Part shown: positions 26,983 to 34,957 of the stretch, one piece after another
Numbering within the stretch: position 1 is the stretch's first letter
How the letters are laid out: each line of letters opens with the position of its first letter
DNA from: Streptomyces cyanogenus
GTDB taxonomy: Bacteria > Actinomycetota > Actinomycetes > Streptomycetales > Streptomycetaceae
Length of the DNA stretch: 64,000 bases
Assembly (NCBI RefSeq): GCF_017526105.1
Contig: NZ_CP071839.1
Location: 62,001-126,000 of the forward strand
Direction: 5' to 3'
Position numbers and translations under genes: made by a program
The notes under the pieces: model-generated
The model's input: the letters and a program-made list of their open reading frames with translations, nothing else
The model's database searches: none
What the model was told of the DNA's origin: nothing

Positions 26983-27714
26983 TCATCTGGAGGCTGACGG
27001 CTGCCAGGTACGGATTTCGAGGTGGAGGATGCGCGCGTCCGGCTGGATGCGACCGGTCTCGGCCAGCCACTGGTGGATGGCTGTCGTGACGTCACCGCCC
27101 GCGGCATCGACTCGGCGGGCGAAGTCGGCCGCCTCGAAGCCGCCGGTCTGGGCGGAGCCGTAGGAGCGTTCCTCGGTGTGGTCGGCGCGTTGGATGACGC
27201 CACGGCGGACACCGGGTGAGTCGACGCGGCTCCCGGACGGGTGCAGGTAGCCGGTTTTGGCGAGGCGGACGGTGAACGCCAGGCGCAGACCGCGGCGGGC
27301 GGCTTCGGCGATCAGGGGGCGCAGGCGGGCGGAGCCGGAGGCGATGGCCTGTGCGCCGACGCGGCCGGTCCCCGTGCCGGTCGGAGTGATCAGAACGGCC
27401 TTGGTACGCACCCGGGCACGGGTACCGGAGGCTGTGGTGCGGCGGGTGATGCGGCGGCCGGCAATGGCGGCGAGCTCGGGCAGGTCGGTGATGCCTGCAG
27501 TCTCGACCGCTGCGAGGACTTCGCGGAGAGCCGGGACGAAGGCAGCGCCTTTGCCTTTGGTGTAGAACTGCGAGACCAGGGACGGATCGCGGTTGATGAT
27601 CCGTGCGATGTCTCGTTTGGTGAAGCCGGCCCTCTGGAGCCGGTCGGCGAGCTGCGCGGCCTCGTTCGGCTGCCGCTGGTCTGGGCGTCGGTGTCGGCGT
27701 GAGCGGGGCGGCAT
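26983..27714 (-). CDS. Helix-turn-helix protein, third gene of a possible replication operon
   Basis: 243 residues from ATG 27714, which overlaps the stop of the preceding gene as TGATG. The HTH is near residues 20-55: LADRLQRAGFTKRDIARIIN, then RDPSLVSQFYTKGKG. The rest contains conserved-looking FTVRLAKTGYLHPSG and VIQRADHTEERSYGSAQTGG segments of unknown fold. Translation is tightly coupled to the 697-residue protein, and a MerR-like gene lies before that. The set looks like a plasmid replication or partition operon of the kind found on Streptomyces linear plasmids, but I cannot match any member to a proven Rep protein. Confidence 0.65.
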   Translation of the reverse strand: MPPRSRRHRRPDQRQPNEAAQLADRLQRAGFTKRDIARIINRDPSLVSQFYTKGKGAAFVPALREVLAAVETAGITDLPELAAIAGRRITRRTTASGTRARVRTKAVLITPTGTGTGRVGAQAIASGSARLRPLIAEAARRGLRLAFTVRLAKTGYLHPSGSRVDSPGVRRGVIQRADHTEERSYGSAQTGGFEAADFARRVDAAGGDVTTAIHQWLAETGRIQPDARILHLEIRTWQPSASR

Positions 27715-29807
27715 CAGGCCTCCTGGGCGCTGCGGGCGAGGTGGGCACGTCCGGCGTCACGCAGAGCGAGGAGTTCGTCCTCGGTGGTGGGGGCGGGCAT
27801 GGGGCCGGTGAGGTGGCCGCGCAGGAGGTAGTCGCCGGGCTGGTGATGGTAGGGCCAGTTCTGGGGCTCGGTGAGGTAGAGGGCGTCGGTACGGAAAGCG
27901 ACGACGGTGCCAGGCGGGGTATGGAGGGCACCGGCATGGGTGTTGTCGTCGCGGTGGCGTTGGGTGAGCAGGGCGGCGCGGGCGCCCGACCAGATGGCGG
28001 CTGCCCATTCGGGATGGGCGTTGGGGTCGCGGGCGAAGCCGGTGGGCTTTTGCCAGGTGATGTGTTCGTCGTCGAAGGCGATGATTTCGGCGTCCGCGGG
28101 CACGTCACGTTCCATGCTGCGGGGGGTGGTGCCGGTGACCATGCGGGGGCGCTGGGCGAAGGCGCCGATGCCGTAGAGCAGGATGGAACGTACGGCTCGG
28201 GAGGCGAGGTGCGCGGCCCTCGCCTGCTGGGGGTCGCCGTGGAATTGGGCCTGGGCGGAGAGGTTGGTCCAGGTCTCTTTGAGTTTCTTGGCCCAGTCGT
28301 CGAGAGGTTTGCCGTCCTCCCACAGGATGCCGTCGAGGATGTCGATCTTCCACGGCTGGATGGGGTTGGTCAGGGCGGTGTGGATCTCGGGGCCGCCGGC
28401 CCAGGTGGTGAAGGTGGTTCCAGGTGTGGCCGGGTAGTGCCAGGCGCGGTCGCCGGGGGCGGGGGCGGGCAGCAGGCCGACGTGGTTCCAGGTGTCGGGG
28501 ACGGTCACGCGGACCTGCCAGTGCCCGCACCCGTACAGGGCGCGCATCTGTTCCTTCTCCGACCAGGCGGCGAAGGTGGCGGCGGTGATGCGGCGGGGGG
28601 TGCCGACCGGGGACTTCCAGGTGTGCTTGGCGTAGGCGAAGGTGCGGTCGTACTCGACGAGCCGGGGCAGCTCGTCGGGGACGCGGGGCGGGGTGATGAG
28701 TTCGTTACGGCCCTGGCCCGCGGTGGCGTGCAGCAGGCCACGCAGTTCCTCGGACAGGACGGGGAAGCCGTCCGCGTATTGGCCGCGTTGGGGGATGGTG
28801 CGGGTCCAGAGGTCGCGGCCGGTCTGGGAGGGCGAGCCCATGATCACTGCGTCGGGCCAGTGGCGGCGCAGAGCCTGCCACAGCAGGACGAAGGCGTCGC
28901 GGATGGTGGCGGGGTCGTCTCCGTCGGCGTCGAACCACTCCCCCACCGAGCGGATCTCCACATGCTGCTCGCCGTTCTCGCGCTGGTAGCGGCCTACGGG
29001 GTTGCGGGCGTGGACGAAGTGCCCGGCCAGGCGGTCGCGGCCGCGGCCAGTGTCGGTACGCCAGCCCGGGATGGGGGCGTTCAGCCAGGCGGCGACGGCA
29101 TCACGCAGATAGGGGTAGCGGTCGGCGTCGCAGTGCCAGGGGTCGCCAGCGGTGATGTAGATCCGCTCCACGCCTTCGGGGATGGTGTGGAAGACGGCGG
29201 TGAGGATGTCGGCAGCCGTGGCGTTGCCGAGGTCGAGATGGTGGGTCTGCTGGCGGTGGACCAGGACGCCGGTGCTGGCGTCCAGGAAGACGGTCGAGCG
29301 GGCCTGCTGGGTGAAGTTCGGCCGGGTGGATGCCAGGCCGGACGTGTGGGCGAGCCAGGTGTCTCCGGCGCCGCCCCCGGGAATCGAGGGCAGGGTGCGC
29401 GGCTCCTGCTCGGGGGACGGGATCCCGGCAGCCGCGATGGGCTCGGCTGCGGGGGGCGTCATCACGGTGGGCGGCTGAGTCTTCGAGGAGGTGGCCGACC
29501 CGGCGGTGGGCGCCACGGTCTGCTCGGCCTGCGCGGGCTGCCCGGGCTGCCCGGGCTGCGGCGCAGCGTCCGCTGCGGCGGTCAGGCTGTCGGGGGCCAG
29601 GGCGGGCGCCAAGGCCACGACGTCGGCGACGCTCAGCCCGGCGGCGGGGGCGATCCGGTCTGCCTTGGCCTTGTCGTAGGAGGCCAGCCGGGTGATCCGC
29701 TGGTCCCGGTCCGCCTCGAGCTTGGTCAGTTCCGCCCGGGCCTTCTTGATCGTGTCCCGCACGGTGCGCAGCTCTGTGAGAGCGGCGCTGTAGCTCTGTG
29801 CGTCCAT
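27714..29807 (-). CDS. Large protein of unknown function, possible replication protein
   Basis: 697 residues from ATG 29807 with GGAAG five bases upstream. Residues 10-50 form a coiled coil (LTELRTVRDTIKKARAELTK), followed by a Pro/Ala-rich linker to about 135. The main part has strand-like acidic segments VFLDASTGVLVHR, IYITAGDPWHC and WFDADGDDPATIRDAF, which could be metal-binding as in nuclease or polymerase folds. A RQYADGFPVL-like region, LRGLLHATAGQGR and YDRTFAYAKHTWKSPVGTP follow. I recognise it only as a type seen on Streptomyces large plasmids. Its tight coupling to two DNA-binding proteins suggests a replication or DNA-processing role; this is inference. Confidence 0.55.
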   Translation of the reverse strand: MDAQSYSAALTELRTVRDTIKKARAELTKLEADRDQRITRLASYDKAKADRIAPAAGLSVADVVALAPALAPDSLTAAADAAPQPGQPGQPAQAEQTVAPTAGSATSSKTQPPTVMTPPAAEPIAAAGIPSPEQEPRTLPSIPGGGAGDTWLAHTSGLASTRPNFTQQARSTVFLDASTGVLVHRQQTHHLDLGNATAADILTAVFHTIPEGVERIYITAGDPWHCDADRYPYLRDAVAAWLNAPIPGWRTDTGRGRDRLAGHFVHARNPVGRYQRENGEQHVEIRSVGEWFDADGDDPATIRDAFVLLWQALRRHWPDAVIMGSPSQTGRDLWTRTIPQRGQYADGFPVLSEELRGLLHATAGQGRNELITPPRVPDELPRLVEYDRTFAYAKHTWKSPVGTPRRITAATFAAWSEKEQMRALYGCGHWQVRVTVPDTWNHVGLLPAPAPGDRAWHYPATPGTTFTTWAGGPEIHTALTNPIQPWKIDILDGILWEDGKPLDDWAKKLKETWTNLSAQAQFHGDPQQARAAHLASRAVRSILLYGIGAFAQRPRMVTGTTPRSMERDVPADAEIIAFDDEHITWQKPTGFARDPNAHPEWAAAIWSGARAALLTQRHRDDNTHAGALHTPPGTVVAFRTDALYLTEPQNWPYHHQPGDYLLRGHLTGPMPAPTTEDELLALRDAGRAHLARSAQEA

Positions 29808-29830
29808 GAGGCTTCCTTATGGGGGGCGGT

Positions 29831-30427
29831 TCAGCCGGTGGTGTGGGTGGTGATGTAGGCGATCGCCCCGCCGGAGTCGGAGGGCAAGCGGGTGCCCAGC
29901 AGCAACTCGGCAAGGTGCTGGTCGCCGTCCGTGCGGGAGGTGAGAGTGATGCGGGGTGCGGCCAGGTCGGTGACGTAGCCGGCCAGACGGGCCTGGGAGA
30001 AGGTGTGGCGGCCGGTTGAACTCTTTTCCCATGCCTGCAGGCCGGTCAGGACGGCGACGACGTAGCCCGACAGGGTCACGGGTAGCACTCCCCCGGCGGC
30101 GACGCTGACCGGGTCGCAGCGCCACCAGCCGCGCAGGGCCTTGAGCAGGTCGTCGGGGGTGAGGGTGGCGGCGAAGCCGATCCAGGGCCGGTCGGGCTCG
30201 GGGGCCGGGCGGGCTGCGTCGACACGTAGCACGGCGATCTCCGTGGCGTCCAATTGTTCCAGCGGGGCGCGTCGGCGGGTGGCGAGGGCTTGGACCGTGT
30301 CCAGGGGGATCATGACGCGTACGCCACGGCGGGACAGGCCTGGCAGCAGGCGGGCGCGCACGAGGCGGCGGAAGGTGGTGATCGCACAGCCGAGTTCGTC
30401 TGCCGCCTGCCCGGTTGTCAGCAGCAT
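29831..30427 (-). CDS. MerR/excisionase-type HTH protein, first gene of possible replication operon
   Basis: 198 residues from ATG 30427 with GGGAGG eight bases upstream. Residues 1-45 are a MerR-like winged HTH (LLTTGQAADELGCAITTFRR, then PLDTVQAL). The remaining 150 residues are not recognised but contain VLPVTLSGYVVAVLTGLQAW. It precedes the 697-residue gene by 23 bases. MerR-type domains of this kind are found in plasmid replication initiators and excisionases. The upstream 444 bases are the expected site of a promoter and perhaps an origin. Confidence 0.65.
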   Translation of the reverse strand: MLLTTGQAADELGCAITTFRRLVRARLLPGLSRRGVRVMIPLDTVQALATRRRAPLEQLDATEIAVLRVDAARPAPEPDRPWIGFAATLTPDDLLKALRGWWRCDPVSVAAGGVLPVTLSGYVVAVLTGLQAWEKSSTGRHTFSQARLAGYVTDLAAPRITLTSRTDGDQHLAELLLGTRLPSDSGGAIAYITTHTTG

Positions 30428-30871
30428 GCCAGCCTCCCCTCTGCAAGCGGACTCTGTTATCTGATCGGGGACTCACTCTAGTGCGGCGACTAAAAGCGCG
30501 TCAAAGGCGCAGCAAATGAGACGATCAGCGCCCCACAGCACCGCGCCTGCCTTCGGCCGCCAGTCCCGAGATGGCCTTCAGTGGCCGGGTTCGGAGTGCG
30601 CCTTACGGACTGCCCAACGATGAGATCCACAGGATTGGACTGTGACCAGTCCGCTCCGCTTGGGACTGATTCCGTGACGGGGCCCAATCGGCCGCCCCCT
30701 TCCCTGGGCAGATCCCATCGTCGACGTCCTACAAACGCTGAACGTCCGGCTCTCTCAGGGGCCGATACGCGGTCTTTACGTTGAACGTTGTTGCGCCCAC
30801 CATCTGGTACTAGGGGATGCGGCTGGCACGTGCCAGCCGCCGGCTGCGGCGATCCTGGACAGGGGGCACGG
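30428..30871. other. Intergenic region, possible origin/promoter region
   Basis: Divergent space between the possible replication operon and the TcmP gene. It has a short inverted repeat GGACTG-tgac-CAGTCC near 30638-30653 and another GGGACTGATTCC nearby. I saw no clear iteron array. Confidence 0.35.
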
Positions 30872-31993
30872 ATGGGCGTGTTATGGAAACTGGAGCCAGC
30901 GACCGCAGCCAAGCACCGGTTGTACCAGCGGTACCTGGACGCCTGGTGGCCGATCTTGCTGCAGACCTCCCAGAGCAACGGATACTCCCGGCCCCGGGTC
31001 ACGCTCCTGGACGCGTTCGCCGGGCCGGGGCGCTATGAGAACGGCGAGCCGGGCTCGCCTGTGTTCATCCTGGACCGCCTGCTGCACCATGACGCGGCCG
31101 ATCGTATGCACCTCAGCCCGCGGCGGGTGCATTTGATATTCATCGAGAAGGACCGGGCGCGCCACGAGCACCTGATGACAGAACTCGTCTCCTGTTTCGG
31201 GCCGCTCAGGGATCTGCCGGTCCGGGTGGAGGTGCGGCGCGGCGACGCAGGTCGCGACAGCCTCGCTCTCCTCGACGAGCTCGGAGCGTGGGGCCAGCCG
31301 ATCCTGGGGATCTTCGACAGCTGGGGCAGCGTGAACGTACCGCTGCATGTGATGTCCCGCATCGCTCGCAACCGGTCCAGCGAAGTCATCACCACTTTCG
31401 GGCCCAACTGGTTCAGCCGCCGCGAGGATCTGAACGCCGGCATCCTCGACGCGGTCTTCGGTGGCCGCGGCTTCTGGAGCCCTGCTGCGGACGAACTGCG
31501 CCCCGACGAGAAGTGGCGCGTGTGGTTGCGCACCTACCGGGATGCGCTGCGCCGGGCCGGCTTCGGTTACCAGTTGCAGTTCGAACTCGTTCCGCGTACT
31601 GGGCAGCCCCTCTATCTCGTCTTCGGCACCGGCAGCACCGCAGGCCTGAGGGCGATGAAGGACGCCATGTGGAAGGTCGACGAGCTTGATGGCGAAAGCT
31701 TCCGCGACCCACGCACCCGAGGCGCCAAGGCAGACGGGCAGCTCGACCTGTTCCAGGCCGCAGGTCTGATCGACGACGAGCTGGCCGAACTGGTCGCTCA
31801 GCGGTTGAGTGCCGGGGCCACAACGGTGGAGGCCATCGGCGAGTGGCTGCTGGCGGAGACCGCCCGCTGGATGCCGAAGCATGCTTTGCAGGCGGCTCGG
31901 CAGATGCGGCAGGACGGCGTGGTGACCGTCCAGTCGCCGGGCAAGCTCACGACCAAGAGCCGGATCAGCCTGCAGGCGCAGGTTCGAGCATAG
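30872..31993 (+). CDS. tcmP: Three-Cys-motif partner protein TcmP
   Basis: 373 residues from ATG 30872 with AGGGGG upstream. Family features: LEPATAAKHRLYQRYLDAWW at the N-terminus, then VTLLDAFAGPGRYENGEPGS (a glycine-rich SAM-site-like loop after an acidic strand), LIFIEKDRARHEHL, and ILGIFDSWGS. The fold resembles a class I methyltransferase. TcmP proteins are known only from genomic pairing with a three-Cys-motif (Gp37Gp68-like) protein, and the gene for exactly that protein follows convergently, overlapping the last 29 bases. The joint function is not established; substrate modification is possible. Confidence 0.85.
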   Translation: MGVLWKLEPATAAKHRLYQRYLDAWWPILLQTSQSNGYSRPRVTLLDAFAGPGRYENGEPGSPVFILDRLLHHDAADRMHLSPRRVHLIFIEKDRARHEHLMTELVSCFGPLRDLPVRVEVRRGDAGRDSLALLDELGAWGQPILGIFDSWGSVNVPLHVMSRIARNRSSEVITTFGPNWFSRREDLNAGILDAVFGGRGFWSPAADELRPDEKWRVWLRTYRDALRRAGFGYQLQFELVPRTGQPLYLVFGTGSTAGLRAMKDAMWKVDELDGESFRDPRTRGAKADGQLDLFQAAGLIDDELAELVAQRLSAGATTVEAIGEWLLAETARWMPKHALQAARQMRQDGVVTVQSPGKLTTKSRISLQAQVRA

Positions 31994-32720
31994 GCATCTG
32001 GTCCCAGGTCCGACCCTGAAGGTGCCGACCAGACGCCTTGGGGGTCCGGCCTCCCCACTGTTTGAAGAAGAAGGCCACGTCGGCTTGGAGGCAGGCGTCC
32101 CGGATTCCTGTGACCCATTCCTGTTCCACGGGGCGGAAGCGGGGACCTGACTCGCCTCCGGCGATAACCCAGTGAATGCCCGCCAGGTCCAGTCCGTCCA
32201 GAGGACCGAGCAACGGCTCGCACGATAGGAAACGCACCGTGGCCGGGACCTGCCGCAGGTCGTCGACACGGGACAGTTCCTTGGCGCTCTCCACGGACAC
32301 ACCCATCCACAGGTTGGCCGGCCACTGTAGTCGGTCGGCGACCTGACGCAGTCGGCGTGCTCGCTTCGTGAGCACTTGATAAGTGTGTTGTGGAGTCTGC
32401 TCGATGACCTCGAAGACCTGCCGGACATAATCCAGCGGTACGCGGGCGTGGAAGAGATCCGACATCGAGTTCACAAACACTGTGCGCGGCGCCTTCCAGC
32501 CCAATGGGACCCGCAGCGCGTCCGGGTGCACGGTCAGGCCGAAGCCGGGGCCGGAGGTACGGGGGTCACCGTCGTTCTGGTACTTCGCCGATCCCATGGC
32601 CTTGAGCCGCTTCGCCAGCGTCAGCGCGTAGCAGTTGTCGCAGCCGTCCGAGACCCGGTCGCAGCCCGTCGTGGGGTTCCACGTCGCTTCGGTCCACTCG
32701 ATCGGACTGCGGTCACTCAC
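31965..32720 (-). CDS. Three-Cys-motif / phage Gp37Gp68 (DUF5131) family protein
   Basis: 251 residues from GTG 32720 (GGGGAG nine bases upstream); an ATG at 32735 would have its AGGAGG directly attached and is less likely. The diagnostic start is IEWTEATWNPTTGCDRVSDG, then CDNCYALTLAKR, giving three cysteines in the C-x6-C-x2-C arrangement, like a variant radical-SAM or iron-sulfur site. Later motifs NSMSDLFHARVP, VLTKRARRL, LWMGVSVES and FFFKQWGG are all family features. It overlaps the tcmP 3' end by 29 bases in convergent orientation, so the pair may be transferred as a unit. Confidence 0.85.
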   Translation of the reverse strand: MSDRSPIEWTEATWNPTTGCDRVSDGCDNCYALTLAKRLKAMGSAKYQNDGDPRTSGPGFGLTVHPDALRVPLGWKAPRTVFVNSMSDLFHARVPLDYVRQVFEVIEQTPQHTYQVLTKRARRLRQVADRLQWPANLWMGVSVESAKELSRVDDLRQVPATVRFLSCEPLLGPLDGLDLAGIHWVIAGGESGPRFRPVEQEWVTGIRDACLQADVAFFFKQWGGRTPKASGRHLQGRTWDQMPMLEPAPAG

Positions 32721-33064
32721 CCGTCGGCTCCCCATCCTCCTGCGGTCACGGCCGCCCGCAGGCCCGGTGTGCAGCCTGTGGTGTGTTCAACGAGCGATCA
32801 GGCCGCCAGACATCGGCATCCAACCATCCGTCGCTGCAGGCTGTCACAGGTTCTCAAAAATAGAACATGGGCACTATTTTTGCGAGGTGTGCGTGCCGTC
32901 AACGACCTATTCGCCTTTGTGACTGAGCACGATGGTTGGCCGTTGGGCACGCTAGTTGGCGGCCGAACGCGACAGCTGGCGCGCAGTCGCGTCTAGATAC
33001 CGCTGTTCGCTGTGACTGTGACAGCACCGTGGCAGCGGAGCCTGTGGCTCTGGTTGCCAGCGTG
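32721..33064. other. Intergenic region with an AT-rich hairpin
   Basis: No gene supported. Its one striking feature is the hairpin at 32855-32882. It lies between the start of the Gp37Gp68-like gene and the end of the HNH gene, so it contains the promoter of the former. Confidence 0.4.
32855..32882. terminator. AT-rich hairpin, possible terminator or operator
   Basis: CAAAAATAG at 32855-32863 and CTATTTTTG at 32874-32882 form a perfect 9-base stem with a 10-base loop. Such an AT-rich dyad is rare in this high-GC DNA. It could end the HNH transcript or bind a repressor; neither is shown. Confidence 0.4.
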
Positions 33065-34099
33065 CTACGAGACGTGGAGGTCCTGCTCCCAGTTGACGAT
33101 GGTGCACTCGCCCGCAGACAGGTCGGCCGGATCGTCCGTGAGGTCCCAGACAGCCACGATGGAGAAGGTGCCGCTGACTACAGCGTCGCCTTGCAGCTCG
33201 TCCGTCCCGTCACCGTCGGAGCTGCTACGTACCAAGGACGCTGAGAGGCTGCCCTCAAAGGTGCCATTGAAGGTGAACTCGATCTCGCCGGCGAAGCGGC
33301 TGAAGTCGAGGGAGTCGACGTCAAGCGTGATGAAGTCATCGGTGGGCGGCCCCGCGGTGATCGGGTCGCTCGATTCGGCGCCCTCGAATCCGGCGGTTAC
33401 CCGGTTGTGAATCTCGTCGATTAGCTGCACAACCGGGGCTTGGAGCGTGTCGGCCAGTTCTGTCTCGCAGACCTCTTCCAGCAACGACACCGCGGAACGC
33501 CCCCGGCGGTCCAGGGTTACGTCAACGCGCTGGTATCTTCCCGTGTCTTCGCAGACCGCCACCTCCACCTCGCGGAAGGATTGGTAGTCACCGAGTCCCG
33601 GATCCATCATTGCCAGGATCTGAACGACGGCGGGAGCGTGGTCCAGGAACTCCTGTCGTAGGCCCGGATCGCTAAGATCCGCCGTGGCGGCTTCCAGCAG
33701 ATGTGCGGCTACTTTGCCGGACAGCCCGAACCTCTGTACGTGAGCGATGACCTTGGCCCGGTGCTTCTCTGCCGTCTTCAGACGGGTCACCACGATTGGG
33801 GCGTCGTAGGTGTCGTTGCTCTTATTCTCCGCCCCGTTGCACGGAGTGCAGATGGGCGCGAGGTTCTTCGGATCGTGGATGTCAAAATCGTGCGGCAGGC
33901 CGTAAGTGCGCTTGAGTTCGCGCATTCGGGGTTCGCTGACGTCCTTGGGGATGATGTGGTCGATCTGGACGAAGCCGAACTCCACCGGCTTTGAACACCA
34001 GTAGCACTTCGAGCCCCACACCTCCCATAGGGCCAGGCGCAGCTCCTTGTTGGGGCCTCCCTTTCTGTACCGGACATTGCGGACTGCTATGCGAACCAT
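33065..34099 (-). CDS. HNH endonuclease with unknown C-terminal domain
   Basis: 344 residues from ATG 34099 with GGGGGGC upstream. The HNH core lies at about residues 30-95: CYWCSKPVEFGFVQIDHIIP, then NLAPICTPCNGAENKS, with two CxxC knuckles, the D-H pair and the late Asn. Residues 100-200 are helical. The C-terminal 120 residues are beta-rich and acidic (ITLDVDSLDFSRFAGEIEFT then a GTFEGSLSASL repeat-like strand pattern), suggesting a ligand- or protein-binding module. Proteins with an HNH nuclease fused to a beta-rich sensor are often found in antiphage islands; that role is inferred. It stands alone on the minus strand before the tpg-like gene. Confidence 0.85.
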   Translation of the reverse strand: MVRIAVRNVRYRKGGPNKELRLALWEVWGSKCYWCSKPVEFGFVQIDHIIPKDVSEPRMRELKRTYGLPHDFDIHDPKNLAPICTPCNGAENKSNDTYDAPIVVTRLKTAEKHRAKVIAHVQRFGLSGKVAAHLLEAATADLSDPGLRQEFLDHAPAVVQILAMMDPGLGDYQSFREVEVAVCEDTGRYQRVDVTLDRRGRSAVSLLEEVCETELADTLQAPVVQLIDEIHNRVTAGFEGAESSDPITAGPPTDDFITLDVDSLDFSRFAGEIEFTFNGTFEGSLSASLVRSSSDGDGTDELQGDAVVSGTFSIVAVWDLTDDPADLSAGECTIVNWEQDLHVS

Positions 34100-34139
34100 G
34101 GTGCCCCCCGGGCCGCTTGTTGCACGTACGTCCTTTCTA

Positions 34140-34154
34140 CCTCAGGTGCTGAGG
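34140..34154. repeat. Short hairpin CCTCAG-GTG-CTGAGG
   Basis: Perfect 6-base stem with a 3-base loop, about 160 bases beyond the stop of the tpg-like gene and 40 bases upstream of the HNH start. Possible terminator; similar in form to the one at 42680. Confidence 0.35.
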
Positions 34155-34315
34155 ATGCGCCGACCAGTCCGCCAGAACCGGGCGAGCCGGCCTGCACTTC
34201 AGGTCCCCGCGCCTCCGAATGCGGATATGGGCACTGGCGAGCAGCGCGTGAGGGCAACCGGGATCAACCACCTGCTCCCCGGGTCATTGCGGGGCACGGG
34301 AGGAGCGGGACGATC

Positions 34316-34888
34316 TCAGTAGTAGAACTCCAGGAAGTCGATGCGGTCGAGGCTCACGCTCTCGCGGGGGTGTGCGGGCCGGCCGCGGTGGAAGTAGCAG
34401 ATGCTGAGGGCGTCGTTGAGGATGGCTTGCAGTTCTGATTCCGGTGCTCCGATGCGCCGGGCGGTGAACAGGCGTTCCGGATAGGGGGCGTCCAGGTGCA
34501 GGCTCAGGAAGCGCAGGCGGGGGTCGTCGCTTGATCCGGCTGTTGCGGTGAATCCCAGCCATGCGCGGAAGCTGAGTGTCATCTGGCCGCCGTTGGCGAG
34601 GATGGTGGCGTGGGCGCGGCGGCGGACGCGGGGCTGCCACATCCGGACGATTTCGCGTTCCACCGCGTAATGCAGCGGGTGGTCTTCCGGTACCTGCTGT
34701 GCGCCGAGCAGGGCGTCGAAGTAGGAGGGAGTCGTCTGGAGCCGACGGGCCAGGGCAGCAGGTTCGTAGTGCTTGAGGAGATAGGTGAGCCGGGCTCGCA
34801 TGGAGTGGGGCGGGTTGCGGGTCCAGTGCCGGGAGTCGGCCCGGTCGAGGGCTTCCTGGACGGTGTCGGCGCTCAGCCTCAGGGGCAC
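34316..34888 (-). CDS. tpg: Terminal-protein-like protein (Tpg family)
   Basis: 190 residues from GTG 34888, close to the 184-185 residues of Streptomyces Tpg. It follows the family layout: EALDRADSRHWTRNPPHSMR, then RARLTYLLKHY and an HTH-like segment (PAALARRLQTTPSYFDALLG), REIVRMWQPRVRRRAHA, then RAWLGFTATAGSSDDPRLR and RLFTARRIGAPESELQAI, ending in a DFLEFYY tail. Tpg is covalently attached to the 5' ends of linear Streptomyces DNA and primes end patching with Tap. Normally tap and tpg are adjacent; here the oppositely oriented tniQ gene stands between them. A much longer open frame on this strand is a shadow. Confidence 0.85.
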   Translation of the reverse strand: MPLRLSADTVQEALDRADSRHWTRNPPHSMRARLTYLLKHYEPAALARRLQTTPSYFDALLGAQQVPEDHPLHYAVEREIVRMWQPRVRRRAHATILANGGQMTLSFRAWLGFTATAGSSDDPRLRFLSLHLDAPYPERLFTARRIGAPESELQAILNDALSICYFHRGRPAHPRESVSLDRIDFLEFYY

Positions 34889-34957
34889 GGCGGGCAGCTT
34901 TCGTGGTGGGTGGCTTGTTTGTGTGGCGCCGGCGGCGGGGGTTGTGACGATCGCTTT

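Noticed and set aside
27699..29858. A 719-codon plus-strand frame over the possible replication gene
   Set aside because: Gly-rich shadow; the minus strand has start signals, coupling to its neighbours and normal protein composition.
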